A DNA stretch of 64,000 nt from CBDATG01 sp965200145 (GTDB lineage: Bacteria; Chloroflexota; Dehalococcoidia; Lucifugimonadales; Lucifugimonadaceae). The notes under the pieces are model-generated. The model made no database searches. It was not told the origin of the DNA and saw only the letters and a list, made by a program, of their open reading frames with translations. Both the position numbers and the translations under genes were made by a program. Below, piece after piece: positions 25,883-34,590 of this stretch. Location of the stretch: assembly GCA_965200145.1 (NCBI GenBank), contig CBDATG010000002.1, positions 248,001 through 312,000 on the forward strand. The letters run 5' to 3'. Within the stretch, counting starts at the first letter, position 1. Every line of letters begins with the position of its first letter.

Positions 25883-25899
25883 AGTAAACCGCGTTTACT
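25883..25899. terminator. Palindrome over the stop codon of a convergent gene
   Basis: AGTAAAC at 25883-25889 and GTTTACT at 25893-25899 form a perfect 7-bp stem with a 3-nt loop. The right arm contains the stop codon of the minus-strand cyclophilin gene (25895-25897), so that gene ends inside the hairpin. It also lies about 30 nt after the plus-strand VWA-like gene and could act for both. Confidence 0.4.
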
Positions 25900-26557
25900 G
25901 CGCGCGCGCTCGGATCGTGATCGATTCGATCACATCGCCTTGTTGAGTATTGAAGACAGCTTCGATGCCCGACGTGACCTTGCCGAACACTGCATGGCAC
26001 GAAACTCCCAGTGTGCCGCAAGGCTTCGGCTCGCCGTTTTCGTAAGGGTCCAAGTGCGGAGTCGGTCCGTGAGTGATGAAGAACTGCGACGTGTTGGTAT
26101 TCAGCCCGCGGTTTGCCATCGAGAGAATCCCCGCATCGTTGTGTTTCATGTCCCGATGGAACACATCATCGAACTCGGCGGCCTGTTGACCGTCGGCGTT
26201 GATACCGGTTTGGATCACAAATCCGGGAATGACCCTGTGCCACTGCGCGCCATCGTAGAAGCCCGACTGTGCTAGGTCAACGAAGTTCTTGACGTAGATA
26301 TGTGCGATGTCGTTGTACAGGTCGACTTCAATCACGCCTTCGTCCGTCGTGATCGTCGCGGAATACGATCCAGAGCTCGTCACGTTAATGACATCGCCGG
26401 ACTGGTTATCGTCGCGCATATCCTCTACCGCCATTTCTGCATTGTTGGTGTTGGTGTCTGATGAATTAGTGCAAGCGAATCCGCCGTACACAATCGCGAC
26501 CGCACAGATGGCGAATACGACGGCTGACGAGTTCTTAAATCGGTTGCTTAAGCTCAT
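25895..26557 (-). CDS. Cyclophilin-type peptidyl-prolyl isomerase, lipoprotein (copy 2)
   Basis: Exported cyclophilin that would speed proline isomerisation during folding outside the cytoplasm. From ATG 26557 it has 220 residues. A signal peptide ends in GGFAC at about residue 28, a weak lipobox, followed by an Asn/Ser-rich spacer. The isomerase core has VEVDLYNDIAHIYVKNFVDLA (in two parts), the active-site QWHRVIPGFVIQTG with its Arg, and NTSQFFITH. KPCGTLGVSCHAVFGKVTSG ends the fold with two Cys that may form a disulphide. It is a tandem paralogue of the next gene upstream. Confidence 0.88.
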   Translation of the reverse strand: MSLSNRFKNSSAVVFAICAVAIVYGGFACTNSSDTNTNNAEMAVEDMRDDNQSGDVINVTSSGSYSATITTDEGVIEVDLYNDIAHIYVKNFVDLAQSGFYDGAQWHRVIPGFVIQTGINADGQQAAEFDDVFHRDMKHNDAGILSMANRGLNTNTSQFFITHGPTPHLDPYENGEPKPCGTLGVSCHAVFGKVTSGIEAVFNTQQGDVIESITIRARAQ

Positions 26558-26698
26558 TTCGCAGGTAACTTCGCTAAGTGTTGGTCGGTATTGCAAGGGT
26601 GCCAACGCCCCTCGCTAGAACGCGACGACGTTCCATCAGACCGGTATGCATCGGCGCGCCTGCCAGTAACGGTAGGCTCGTGTATGACGCTAGTCTCA

Positions 26699-27292
26699 TT
26701 ATCGCCCGATGTCATGGATCACGATCGATTCGATCTTGTCACCGGTGTCCTGGCGAGTGTTGAATACCGCTTCGATACCCGAAGTCACCTTGCCGAACAC
26801 CGCATGACACGAGACATCCGGAGCGGCGCAAGGCTTCAACTCGCCGTTTACGTAAGGATCCAGATGTGGGGCAGGTGCATGAGTGATGAAGAACTGGGAT
26901 GTGTTCGTATTGAGCCCGCTATTGGCCATGGAGAGGATCCCGGCATCGTTGTGCTTCATGTCGGGATGGAACACATCGTCGAACCGGTCAGCCTGCCGGC
27001 CTTCGGGGTTAATTCCAGTTTGAATGACGAACCCGGAAATGACTCTGTGCCACAGCGCGCCATCGTAGAAGCCCGACTGCGCCAAGTTGATGAAGTTCTC
27101 GACGTAGACATAGGCGATGTCGTTGTACAGGTCGGCTTCAATTGTGCCTTTGGTAGTTTCAATCGTCGCGCTGTACGTCCCGAAACGCGAGTATTCCACT
27201 TGGGAACTGCCTCCGCAGGCTAGTGCAACCGCGCAGATGGCAAGTGTTGACGCAAGAACGATGGCGACCTTGGATCGGTTCAGTATGCTCAT
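26699..27292 (-). CDS. Cyclophilin-type peptidyl-prolyl isomerase, lipoprotein (copy 1)
   Basis: Second exported cyclophilin, 197 residues, strongly similar to its neighbour through the whole core. The signal peptide ends in AVALAC, a good lipobox, with Cys at residue 26. The active-site segment LWHRVISGFVIQTG keeps the Arg, and NTSQFFITHAPAPH and CAAPDVSCHAVFGKVTSG follow. The linker is shorter than in copy 2. It is separated from copy 2 by about 140 nt, so each may have its own promoter. The substrates may be the many large secreted lipoproteins encoded nearby, which is inference. Confidence 0.88.
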   Translation of the reverse strand: MSILNRSKVAIVLASTLAICAVALACGGSSQVEYSRFGTYSATIETTKGTIEADLYNDIAYVYVENFINLAQSGFYDGALWHRVISGFVIQTGINPEGRQADRFDDVFHPDMKHNDAGILSMANSGLNTNTSQFFITHAPAPHLDPYVNGELKPCAAPDVSCHAVFGKVTSGIEAVFNTRQDTGDKIESIVIHDIGR

Positions 27293-27404
27293 TTCGCTGG
27301 TGTTACTTCGGTTCGGTTTCGTGTGGGGTTTGCGTCCCAGTCAGCAAGCCGCACCGACGGTTACGCCAACTAGGATTCGAGTATATCGTTGGGCGACACA
27401 CCGC

Positions 27405-27432
27405 TTGTTGGGTCGCGAACGCAATCTATAAT
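27405..27432 (+). promoter_or_regulatory. Promoter of the pyruvate dehydrogenase operon, possibly leaderless
   Basis: TTGTTG at 27405-27410 and a perfect TATAAT at 27427-27432 are 16 bp apart. Transcription would begin at about 27438-27440. This coincides with the ATG at 27440, so the mRNA may have no 5' untranslated leader. Confidence 0.55.
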
Positions 27433-27439
27433 GCGCGAT

Positions 27440-28501
27440 ATGGTGGATTCGGCTCAAGAATGTGCTGCGCCCGGTATCCAGACTGGCGTGTTGTCGCTCC
27501 CCGAAGGCATGACACGAGCCGACCTGTTGGAGCTGTACAGACAGATGTGCCTCAGCAGGGCACTTGACACCAGGATCTGGCAACTCAATCGTCAAGGAAA
27601 GGCAGCGATCGCAGCATCGGCGCAGGGGCATGAGGCGGCACAGGCGGCCATCGTCCACGCATCAGACCCTGCCCGCGACCATTACCTCATCTACTATCGC
27701 CAATTGACTGCAATGTTGTGCCTCGGCACTACGCCAGTGGAGATGTTGCGACAGTTCCTCGCCAAGGATTCCGAGATGATGAGCGCGTCCAGACAGTTCC
27801 CGTTGCACGGTTCACATCCCCGAGTCGATTTGTTCTCCTTCTCCAACGTAGTGGGAACACAGCTGCCTCAGGCTGTCGGAGTCGCATTGTCCGACAAGAT
27901 GCGAGGCAAAGATGCCGTGACGCTTGCATTCTTCGGTGACGGCGCAGCCAGTCAGGGTGACTGCCATGAAGCAATGAACTTCGCCGGTGTCCATGCGCTC
28001 CCGGTTGTGTTCCTATGTGAGAACAACGGATACGCGATCTCTGTGCCACTTCGTTACCAGATGCCCATTGACTCCGTCGCTTCGCGCGCATCGGGTTACG
28101 GGATTCCAGGCGTGGAAGTCGACGGTGCAGACATCGTTGCGTCTTATGAAGCGGTTAAGGAGGCGATTGATCTCGCAAGGGCGGGTGGAGGCCCGAGTCT
28201 GGTGGAGTTGCGCGTTGAGCGCATGTTGCCTCACACAACCGATGATGACCACACGCGATACCGTAGCGCAGAAGAGATTGCACGGATGTCAGAGCGGGAC
28301 CCGTTGGCGATCACATCCGCGATGTTGAAGCGCAATGGACTTCTGAGCGACGACGTTGAGGCCAGTTTTATCCGTGAGGCCCGTGCGGCGGTCGATGCTG
28401 CGACCGATCAAGTTGAGCGCGAACCTTTTCCGCCCACGGTGGAGATGTACCAGGATGTAACAGAAGGCGATGTAGTCCCAAGGGGGCGTATCGTTGTCTG
28501 A
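27440..28501 (+). CDS. pdhA: 2-oxoacid (pyruvate) dehydrogenase E1 alpha subunit
   Basis: Alpha chain of the thiamine-diphosphate E1 heterotetramer, which decarboxylates pyruvate or a branched-chain 2-oxoacid and loads the acyl group onto E2 lipoate. The ThDP motif runs from FFGDGAASQGDCHEAMNFA to CENNGYAIS. LPHTTDDDHTRYR holds the phosphorylation-loop His region. From ATG 27440 it has 353 residues. ATG 27431 and TTG 27389 are also in frame, but a -10 element overlaps 27431. SHPRVDLFSFSNVVGTQLP fits either pyruvate or branched-chain enzymes. The stop overlaps the E1 beta start. Confidence 0.92.
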   Translation: MVDSAQECAAPGIQTGVLSLPEGMTRADLLELYRQMCLSRALDTRIWQLNRQGKAAIAASAQGHEAAQAAIVHASDPARDHYLIYYRQLTAMLCLGTTPVEMLRQFLAKDSEMMSASRQFPLHGSHPRVDLFSFSNVVGTQLPQAVGVALSDKMRGKDAVTLAFFGDGAASQGDCHEAMNFAGVHALPVVFLCENNGYAISVPLRYQMPIDSVASRASGYGIPGVEVDGADIVASYEAVKEAIDLARAGGGPSLVELRVERMLPHTTDDDHTRYRSAEEIARMSERDPLAITSAMLKRNGLLSDDVEASFIREARAAVDAATDQVEREPFPPTVEMYQDVTEGDVVPRGRIVV

Positions 28502-29480
28502 GATGACGCTGATCGAGTCGGTTCGTGAGACGATGCGGGAGGAGATGCGCCGCGACCCAAGCATCTTCATCATGGGCGAGGACATCGGACCGCGTGGCGG
28601 TGTCTTCCTCGCGACCGATGGGTTTGTGGACGAGTTCGGCGAAGAGCGAGTGATTAATTCACCATTGGCAGAGTCGTCAATCGTCGGTATCGCGTTGGGA
28701 GCGGCCGTCAACGGAATGAGGCCGATCGCCGAGATTCAGTTCGCTGATTTCGTGTGGCCGGCCGTTAACCAGCTCGTCGGCGAAGCTGCCAGGGTACGTT
28801 ATGGCACAGCAGGTGGTAAGTCTGTACCGCTAACGGTGCGTGTTCCATATGGCGGCGGCGTACGCGGCGGGTTGTACCACTCACAGAGCATCGAGGTGCT
28901 ATTCGCTCACACCCCAGGATTGACAGTGGTTGCGCCCGCTACGCCCTATGACGCACGCGGTCTGTTGAAGTCATCGATCCGTTCTAACGATCCGGTGGTA
29001 TTCCTGGAACACAAGCGCACATACCGGCTCGTCCGTGGCGAAGTTCCGGGAGGGGATTACGTCGAGCCCCTGGGTGTCGCAGATGTGAAACGCGCGGGAA
29101 CGGACCTAACTGTCGTCACCTACGGGTTGATGGTTCACTATTGCCTGCAAGCGAGCCAAGTGGTCTTTGAGACCGACGACATAAACGTTGAGATTGTTGA
29201 TTTGCGGACCATTCGCCCGATTGACGCGGAGACGGTGTTAGCGTCGGTTGAGAAGACCGCCAAACTGTTGATTGTGCAAGAGGACACAGGTGCGGTGAGC
29301 GTCGCGTCGGAGGTTGCGGCGATCGTTGCCGAGTCGGGCTTCTACAATCTGGACGCTCCCGTATCCAGATTGACACCGCCTGAGATACCACCGATGCCGT
29401 TCAGTCCGAACCAGGAAGCTGAGTATCTTCCGAGCGTTGAAGACATCGCGACCGCGATTCGCGATCTTGCGAGTGCCTGA
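28494..29480 (+). CDS. pdhB: 2-oxoacid (pyruvate) dehydrogenase E1 beta subunit
   Basis: Beta chain of E1, completing the ThDP site. Typical blocks are FIMGEDIGPRGGVFLAT, FGEERVINSPLAESSIVGIA, and EIQFADFVWPAVNQL. GGGVRGGLYHSQSIE and DLRTIRPIDAETV follow. It has 328 residues. The start is TTG 28494, 8 nt after AGGGGG and overlapping the E1 alpha stop; ATG 28503 is an alternative without as good a site. The E1 alpha-E1 beta-E2 order with a GTG/TTG-rich, tightly packed layout indicates one operon. Confidence 0.94.
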   Translation: MSEMTLIESVRETMREEMRRDPSIFIMGEDIGPRGGVFLATDGFVDEFGEERVINSPLAESSIVGIALGAAVNGMRPIAEIQFADFVWPAVNQLVGEAARVRYGTAGGKSVPLTVRVPYGGGVRGGLYHSQSIEVLFAHTPGLTVVAPATPYDARGLLKSSIRSNDPVVFLEHKRTYRLVRGEVPGGDYVEPLGVADVKRAGTDLTVVTYGLMVHYCLQASQVVFETDDINVEIVDLRTIRPIDAETVLASVEKTAKLLIVQEDTGAVSVASEVAAIVAESGFYNLDAPVSRLTPPEIPPMPFSPNQEAEYLPSVEDIATAIRDLASA

Positions 29481-29483
29481 GAA

Positions 29484-30845
29484 ATGGCAACGTTTGCAGT
29501 AGAAATGCCGCAGGTCGGCGAATCTGTTACCGAAGCGATCATCGGAAAGTGGCTCGTCGCGCCAGGCGATGTGGTCCGGAAGTACGATCCGCTGGTTGAA
29601 GTCGTGACTGACAAAGTGAACATGGAGGTCACCGCGACGGCGGACGGCACGGTGACGAAGTTGATCGCGGAGGAAGGTGCGACCATCGCGATGGGCTCGG
29701 TGATCGCGGAAATGGAAGTAGAGGACGGTGCAACGCAGTCAGCCGTCGACGCTCCTGTCTCGGCCCAGCAGCAGGAAGACCGCGCCGGACGAATCGGCAC
29801 CATGGTCACCGGCGCGAACGTCGGACCGACTGGTGGAGAGTTCCGTGACACTTCTTTGGAGACCGGTGACGCGACTGGTGAACAATCTGCCAGCGAAGAA
29901 CCCTCCCGCGCGCGCAACGCTTCAGGAGGTGCCAGTGGACGGAAAGCGGTGTATTCGCCGGTGGTGTTGCGATTGGCACAACGCCACGCTATCGATTTGG
30001 CGCAGTTGTCAGGCTCAGGGCAAGGAGGCAGGGTGACGAAACGGGATGTAGAGCGGTACCTCGAGCAGCTACCGACCCAACACTCGGAAGACGCAACCGA
30101 CGCTACTGATGCCGCCGACCGACCACCGCCAGGCGACCAGTTGACTCTACCGTCTCCGATCCGCACGATGATCGCAGAGCGCATGGCGCGAAGCGTGCGC
30201 GAGATACCGCACGCTTGGGCGGCAATCGAAGTCGACATGACGCACGTGGTGAGGTACCGGGAGTCGCAACGCCAAGCAGTTAAATCTGCTACGGGATCAC
30301 GGTTGACATACCTGCCAATCTCCGTGTTGGTGGTGGCGCGAGCACTGCGAAGACACCCGCGCTTGAATGCTTCCTGGACCACAGACGGAGTCGTCCTAAG
30401 AGGTAGCGTCAACGTCGGGATCGCGGTCGCGTCAGAGCACGGACTGTTCGTCCCAGTGCTAAAGGATGCTGACACCATGGGATTGAATCGGGCAGTACAA
30501 GAGTGCCGGCGGTTGATTGAAGCCGGGCGTGGCAACAGACTGTCGATAGCCGATGTGAGCGACGGGACATTCACGCTTAACAACACTGGCGCGTTTGGCG
30601 GAATGCTGGGCGGTGCCATCATCAACTATCCGCAAGCAGCCATTCTCAATACTGAGTCGATTGTCAAGCGTCCGGTAGTCGTTGAACATCCCGACGGCAG
30701 CGAATCGATCGGCATCAGGCACATGATGAATCTCTGCCTATCGTTCGATCACCGCGTCATTGACGGCGCTGAGGCGATGGCGTTCCTGAACTATGTCAAA
30801 TCACACTTTGAGTCGCCGGCATTCGGCGAGATGGTTGACGCGTAG
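29484..30845 (+). CDS. pdhC: Dihydrolipoamide acyltransferase E2
   Basis: Core of the 2-oxoacid dehydrogenase complex, 453 residues. A single lipoyl domain occupies residues 1-78, with the modified Lys in VTDKVNMEVTA. A flexible Ala/Ser/Gly/Glu-rich linker follows to about residue 155. The E1/E3-binding domain is YSPVVLRLAQRHAIDLAQL, then GSGQGGRVTKRDVERYL. The catalytic domain starts near residue 215 and ends with the active-site SFDHRVIDGAEAMAFL. No E3 (dihydrolipoyl dehydrogenase) gene lies in the window, so E3 must be encoded elsewhere. Confidence 0.95.
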   Translation: MATFAVEMPQVGESVTEAIIGKWLVAPGDVVRKYDPLVEVVTDKVNMEVTATADGTVTKLIAEEGATIAMGSVIAEMEVEDGATQSAVDAPVSAQQQEDRAGRIGTMVTGANVGPTGGEFRDTSLETGDATGEQSASEEPSRARNASGGASGRKAVYSPVVLRLAQRHAIDLAQLSGSGQGGRVTKRDVERYLEQLPTQHSEDATDATDAADRPPPGDQLTLPSPIRTMIAERMARSVREIPHAWAAIEVDMTHVVRYRESQRQAVKSATGSRLTYLPISVLVVARALRRHPRLNASWTTDGVVLRGSVNVGIAVASEHGLFVPVLKDADTMGLNRAVQECRRLIEAGRGNRLSIADVSDGTFTLNNTGAFGGMLGGAIINYPQAAILNTESIVKRPVVVEHPDGSESIGIRHMMNLCLSFDHRVIDGAEAMAFLNYVKSHFESPAFGEMVDA

Positions 30846-31594
30846 TGAGCCCCTTTCGATTAACGGCGGCGTGGATGGGGCGAGTTGCATACGAGCCGAG
30901 TTTCAGGTTGCAATCGCAGTTATTAGAACGACGGAAATCTGACCACATCGACGACATACTCCTGTTGCTGGAACACGACCCGGTATTCACGCACGGAAGG
31001 CGCGGTACAGATGCACACATATTGGTGGACCGTGTTCAATCTACGAGTTCAGGGGTCCCTGTGATCGCGACTGACCGCGGCGGTGAAACGACGTATCACG
31101 GACCCGGCCAGTTGGTCGTCTACCCGATAATCAGCATTCGACAACTAAACATCGGCCCGGTTGCATACGTCAGATTGTTGGAGGAAGTAACACTGCAACT
31201 GTTGAGCGACCACGGCATTCGTGGCCACCGAGTCGTCGGGAAAACTGGTGTTTGGGTGGGCGGAGAGCCGGGAGACAAAGTTGCAGAGGGGGAAGCACCG
31301 CTCGGCAGGAAGATAGCAGCGATCGGCGTTCGGATTTCCGGCGGCATCGCGATGCACGGGACCGCGTTGAACGTCACAACGGACACTTCGATTTTCAACG
31401 ACATAGTGCCTTGTGGAATGCCGGGATTAGACGTCACCTCAATGGAAATCGAACGTGGATACGCGCCGTCAATTGAGGAGGTCGGATGGCATTGGGCAGA
31501 TACGTTTGCGGACATTCTCGGATATGAGATGACCCAGATTAACGGCTCGGAAATCTGGGCGTTGCGAAACGAAGCGGCGGCGGAGTTCGTATAA
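30845..31594 (+). CDS. lipB: Octanoyltransferase
   Basis: Transfers octanoate from acyl carrier protein to lipoyl domains, the first step of lipoate synthesis, and so serves the E2 encoded just upstream. Seen are HDPVFTHGRRG, GGETTYHGPGQLVVYPI, HRVVGKTGVWVG, the catalytic Lys before IAAIGVRISGGIAMHG, and the catalytic Cys in IVPCGMPGLDVTSM. It has 249 residues and starts at GTG 30845, sharing one base with the E2 stop. Lipoyl synthase (lipA) is not in the window. Confidence 0.95.
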   Translation: MSPFRLTAAWMGRVAYEPSFRLQSQLLERRKSDHIDDILLLLEHDPVFTHGRRGTDAHILVDRVQSTSSGVPVIATDRGGETTYHGPGQLVVYPIISIRQLNIGPVAYVRLLEEVTLQLLSDHGIRGHRVVGKTGVWVGGEPGDKVAEGEAPLGRKIAAIGVRISGGIAMHGTALNVTTDTSIFNDIVPCGMPGLDVTSMEIERGYAPSIEEVGWHWADTFADILGYEMTQINGSEIWALRNEAAAEFV

Positions 31595-31629
31595 CAGTAG
31601 CGGCAACGCGCCGTTCTCGCTCACGAACT

Positions 31630-34590
31630 ATGAACTCCCTCAAATTCAGTCGAATGCTTGTCGGCATGGTAGCCGTAGTTGCCTCCGCCGCAATCTTGGC
31701 GTGCGTTGACAACACTCCGACGCCGACTCCAACTCCTGAACCAACTGCGACTCCGTTGCCTGACGTTGCATTCGGGGTGACCGCTCAGTCAGTGATGGCT
31801 CCGCTTGAGGTCGGTTTCATCGTCGAGATGCCAAGTGCTGATGCATCTTATTCGTGGGACTTCGGAGACGGCGCCTCGGCTACTGGGGCATCTGTTAGCC
31901 ACACATATCTGGATGCAGGTCAATTCAAAGCAGTCCTTCGCGCCGATTACGATGGTGCTGTTCTGACCACGGAGCGCGCCATCACCGTTCAACCGGGCGC
32001 GGCTGGTTGGCTCGTCCTGAACTCCTACTCAGCCGAGTTGCTTTCAGGGGATAGCTTCCAATTCGAAGCCGAAGCGTTTGACGAATTGGGAAATCCAATT
32101 GACGCGTCAGTCATTGAGTGGAGTTCCGACCCCGCGGCAGGGACGATCGATGGAGATGGCAAATTCACCGCCGGGCCGGAAGTCGGCCAATGGGACGCGG
32201 GTGCGACGGCCACGTTTGAACGCGGCGGTATCATCGTCGTTGAGAATTTAGCGATTGCAGTCGTCTACGGTTCCCCAACCACCTTGGAAATTGAGCCGAG
32301 TGAGATTGATACGCGGGTCACCTGGGAAGTCGACCTGACTGCCAAGGTTTTCGACGAGGCTGGGCATGAGATGGAAGACGCTGAGGTTGAATGGGAAGTG
32401 TTGCGTCCCGGCGACCAAGTCTCGAACTCCGGCGAATACATACCGGGTGAGGACGTAGCCGAACCAGGCTCTGCTCTGGTGGTAGCACGCTTCGAAGACG
32501 GCGACTCATTGTTGACGGAAGTGGTGAGAGGAACAGTTGCGCCCGGAATACTTGATCAAATCACGGTGGCACCCGAGTTGCAGCAGCTCGCGCCCGGTTC
32601 CTCGGTGCAGCTGTCGGCCACTGGTTATGACAGATTCGGCAACGAAGTTACGTTGGAACGCGTTACATGGAAGTTGAACGAAGACGAAGTAGGAACTGTT
32701 ACTTCGAGCGGACTGTTGACGGTCGGTTCGATGGCTAGAGAGTTCGGCGAAGAGACGTTGGAAGTGCGCGGTTTCAAAGACGGTATCGAATCGGTAACCT
32801 TCCTGACGATCTATGTGCAAGCCGGTTCCCCGGCAACGATGGAGTTTCGCAACTCGGATGATTCCGTGCCGGCGGGTGCCGCATCCCCGCTAATCGTCGA
32901 TATTCGCGATCGTTACGGCAACGTCGTTCCAGACGCGGATGTGAGATTTGACGTAAGAGGTGGAGGTTATCTAGCGGTGGGCGATGTGTTCGTGGCAGGG
33001 CTTGACCAAGGTCTGTACGTTGATGCACTGAGCGCATCGCTAGAGCCCCCTGATGCATCAAACGAGCCGACGATCGAAGCGTCCGCTTCGGTATTCGTGC
33101 GTGAACGCAGCTCTGACTTCTTGGCTATAGATGTTGAGGATGCTAGCGGGTCCACAGTCTATCTCATCAATTTGATAACTGCGCAACTGGTGCCGGTGTC
33201 TCGTGACTTCCTTGACGATGATGCGGGCGAATCGATGCCAGCTTGGATGCCGGACGGTAATCGGTTGCTTCTGTCCTCCAGTGCTACCGGGGAGAACCAG
33301 GTCTACCTCGTTGATCCGTTTCATAACATCAAGCATCGGATCACGGACGTTCCGGGCGGTGCGTTGATGGCGGCTCCGAGCCCACTGGGAGACCGATTAG
33401 CGTTTGTGCGGCCTGGCAATGAGGCCGGAGGATGGGATGTCGTGGTGGTACCGTTGCAGTTTGATGAATCGGGCGCACCGGTGGCTCTGATCACGCCTGA
33501 TGATGTCGAGGTGATAAGTTCCAACGGCGAGCATCAGAACATCCTGCCATACTGGTCGCCGGATGGCGAATGGTTGATGTACACAGAAGTCGGCCCGCAG
33601 AACAGCGCGAGTGCTTTCATTTTCAACGCTGACAACCCGAGCGCGGATCAAGGATTCGAGATACGGAGCGTATCGGGCCTGGCTTGGCATCCTCGCGGCG
33701 AAGAGGTGTTGGTGACTTCGTCGCGCTTGGTTACGAGCGGGCGCATCGTGAGCGTTCCGTTAATGGTGAACCTCGCGACCGGTGAGCCGCGAGAGTTGGA
33801 TGTAAACGGCATGGGAGTCGCGGTGGCATCATTCTCGCCTGACGGTACTGAGCTCGCGTTCGTTGACGAAGAGACCGGCGTGTTGTGGCTGATGGATACT
33901 GATGGCACGGGATTGCGCCAAGCGGTCGGAGCACAATTCCAGACGACGATTACATCCTGGCGACCAAGGACGCTGGAGCTACCCACGGACGAGTCCCGAG
34001 TCCATCCCATCCCGAACGAGGTATTCAGTAGGGCAGAGATTGCACTGGCTATTGAGGGGGCAGACCCGGTTGTGAGAATCGTTACCGACACAGGATCGCT
34101 CACGGTGGAGCTGTTCCCAGAAGTAGCACCTAGAGCCGTCGCCAATTTCGTCTATCTGGCGGTAAACGGATATTACGAAGGTCTCGCGTTTCACACGGTT
34201 GACGGCGGAGCGGCATACTCGGGGTCCATCACCGATGGCTCAGGCGGGATGGCGGGTTACTACATCGCATCCGAGTTGAATCCCAACGCGTTGCACGATC
34301 GGCCCGGTGTGTTGTCAATGGTCGCACCAAGGGCCGGAGCGGTATCTTCGGAGTTCGTCGTCTCACTTGCACCGCATCCTGAATGGGACGGCTTCGTTGA
34401 TGGCCAACCACGCAACTGCGACACGTTCGGTTCAGAATGCTACGTCGTGTTCGGGCAAGTCACGGCGGGCCTCGAAACAATGAGCGCATGGGACCCGATC
34501 ACGCCGTTTGACGTTGACGCTGAGCCGCATCGCATCGTCGATGTGTTGGTCACGCTTGAAGGTCTCGGCATCCTAGGCGTGCTCCAGTGA
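31630..34590 (+). CDS. Giant PKD/Ig-like/beta-propeller/cyclophilin lipoprotein
   Basis: Exported 986-residue lipoprotein. The lipobox AAILAC places Cys at residue 25, and a Thr-Pro linker follows. A PKD domain covers residues 50-120 (SYSWDFGDG, then VSHTYLDAGQF). Three or four Ig/bacterial-Ig-like repeats of about 95 residues follow to 490. A TolB/WD40-like propeller covers roughly 500-800 (MPAWMPDGNRLLLSSS, PYWSPDGEWLMYT, SFSPDGTELAFVD). The end, from about 815, is cyclophilin-like (TVELFPEVAPRAVANFVYLA). However, the catalytic Arg is lost (FHTVDGG, not FHRV), so it is probably a binding domain. Its stop overlaps the thrC start. Confidence 0.82.
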   Translation: MNSLKFSRMLVGMVAVVASAAILACVDNTPTPTPTPEPTATPLPDVAFGVTAQSVMAPLEVGFIVEMPSADASYSWDFGDGASATGASVSHTYLDAGQFKAVLRADYDGAVLTTERAITVQPGAAGWLVLNSYSAELLSGDSFQFEAEAFDELGNPIDASVIEWSSDPAAGTIDGDGKFTAGPEVGQWDAGATATFERGGIIVVENLAIAVVYGSPTTLEIEPSEIDTRVTWEVDLTAKVFDEAGHEMEDAEVEWEVLRPGDQVSNSGEYIPGEDVAEPGSALVVARFEDGDSLLTEVVRGTVAPGILDQITVAPELQQLAPGSSVQLSATGYDRFGNEVTLERVTWKLNEDEVGTVTSSGLLTVGSMAREFGEETLEVRGFKDGIESVTFLTIYVQAGSPATMEFRNSDDSVPAGAASPLIVDIRDRYGNVVPDADVRFDVRGGGYLAVGDVFVAGLDQGLYVDALSASLEPPDASNEPTIEASASVFVRERSSDFLAIDVEDASGSTVYLINLITAQLVPVSRDFLDDDAGESMPAWMPDGNRLLLSSSATGENQVYLVDPFHNIKHRITDVPGGALMAAPSPLGDRLAFVRPGNEAGGWDVVVVPLQFDESGAPVALITPDDVEVISSNGEHQNILPYWSPDGEWLMYTEVGPQNSASAFIFNADNPSADQGFEIRSVSGLAWHPRGEEVLVTSSRLVTSGRIVSVPLMVNLATGEPRELDVNGMGVAVASFSPDGTELAFVDEETGVLWLMDTDGTGLRQAVGAQFQTTITSWRPRTLELPTDESRVHPIPNEVFSRAEIALAIEGADPVVRIVTDTGSLTVELFPEVAPRAVANFVYLAVNGYYEGLAFHTVDGGAAYSGSITDGSGGMAGYYIASELNPNALHDRPGVLSMVAPRAGAVSSEFVVSLAPHPEWDGFVDGQPRNCDTFGSECYVVFGQVTAGLETMSAWDPITPFDVDAEPHRIVDVLVTLEGLGILGVLQ

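Noticed and set aside
29342..30625. 427-codon minus-strand open frame over the E2 gene
   Set aside because: It lies wholly antisense to a clear acyltransferase gene, is rich in Ser/Thr/Ala as expected for a shadow of GC-rich codons, and has no recognisable motif.
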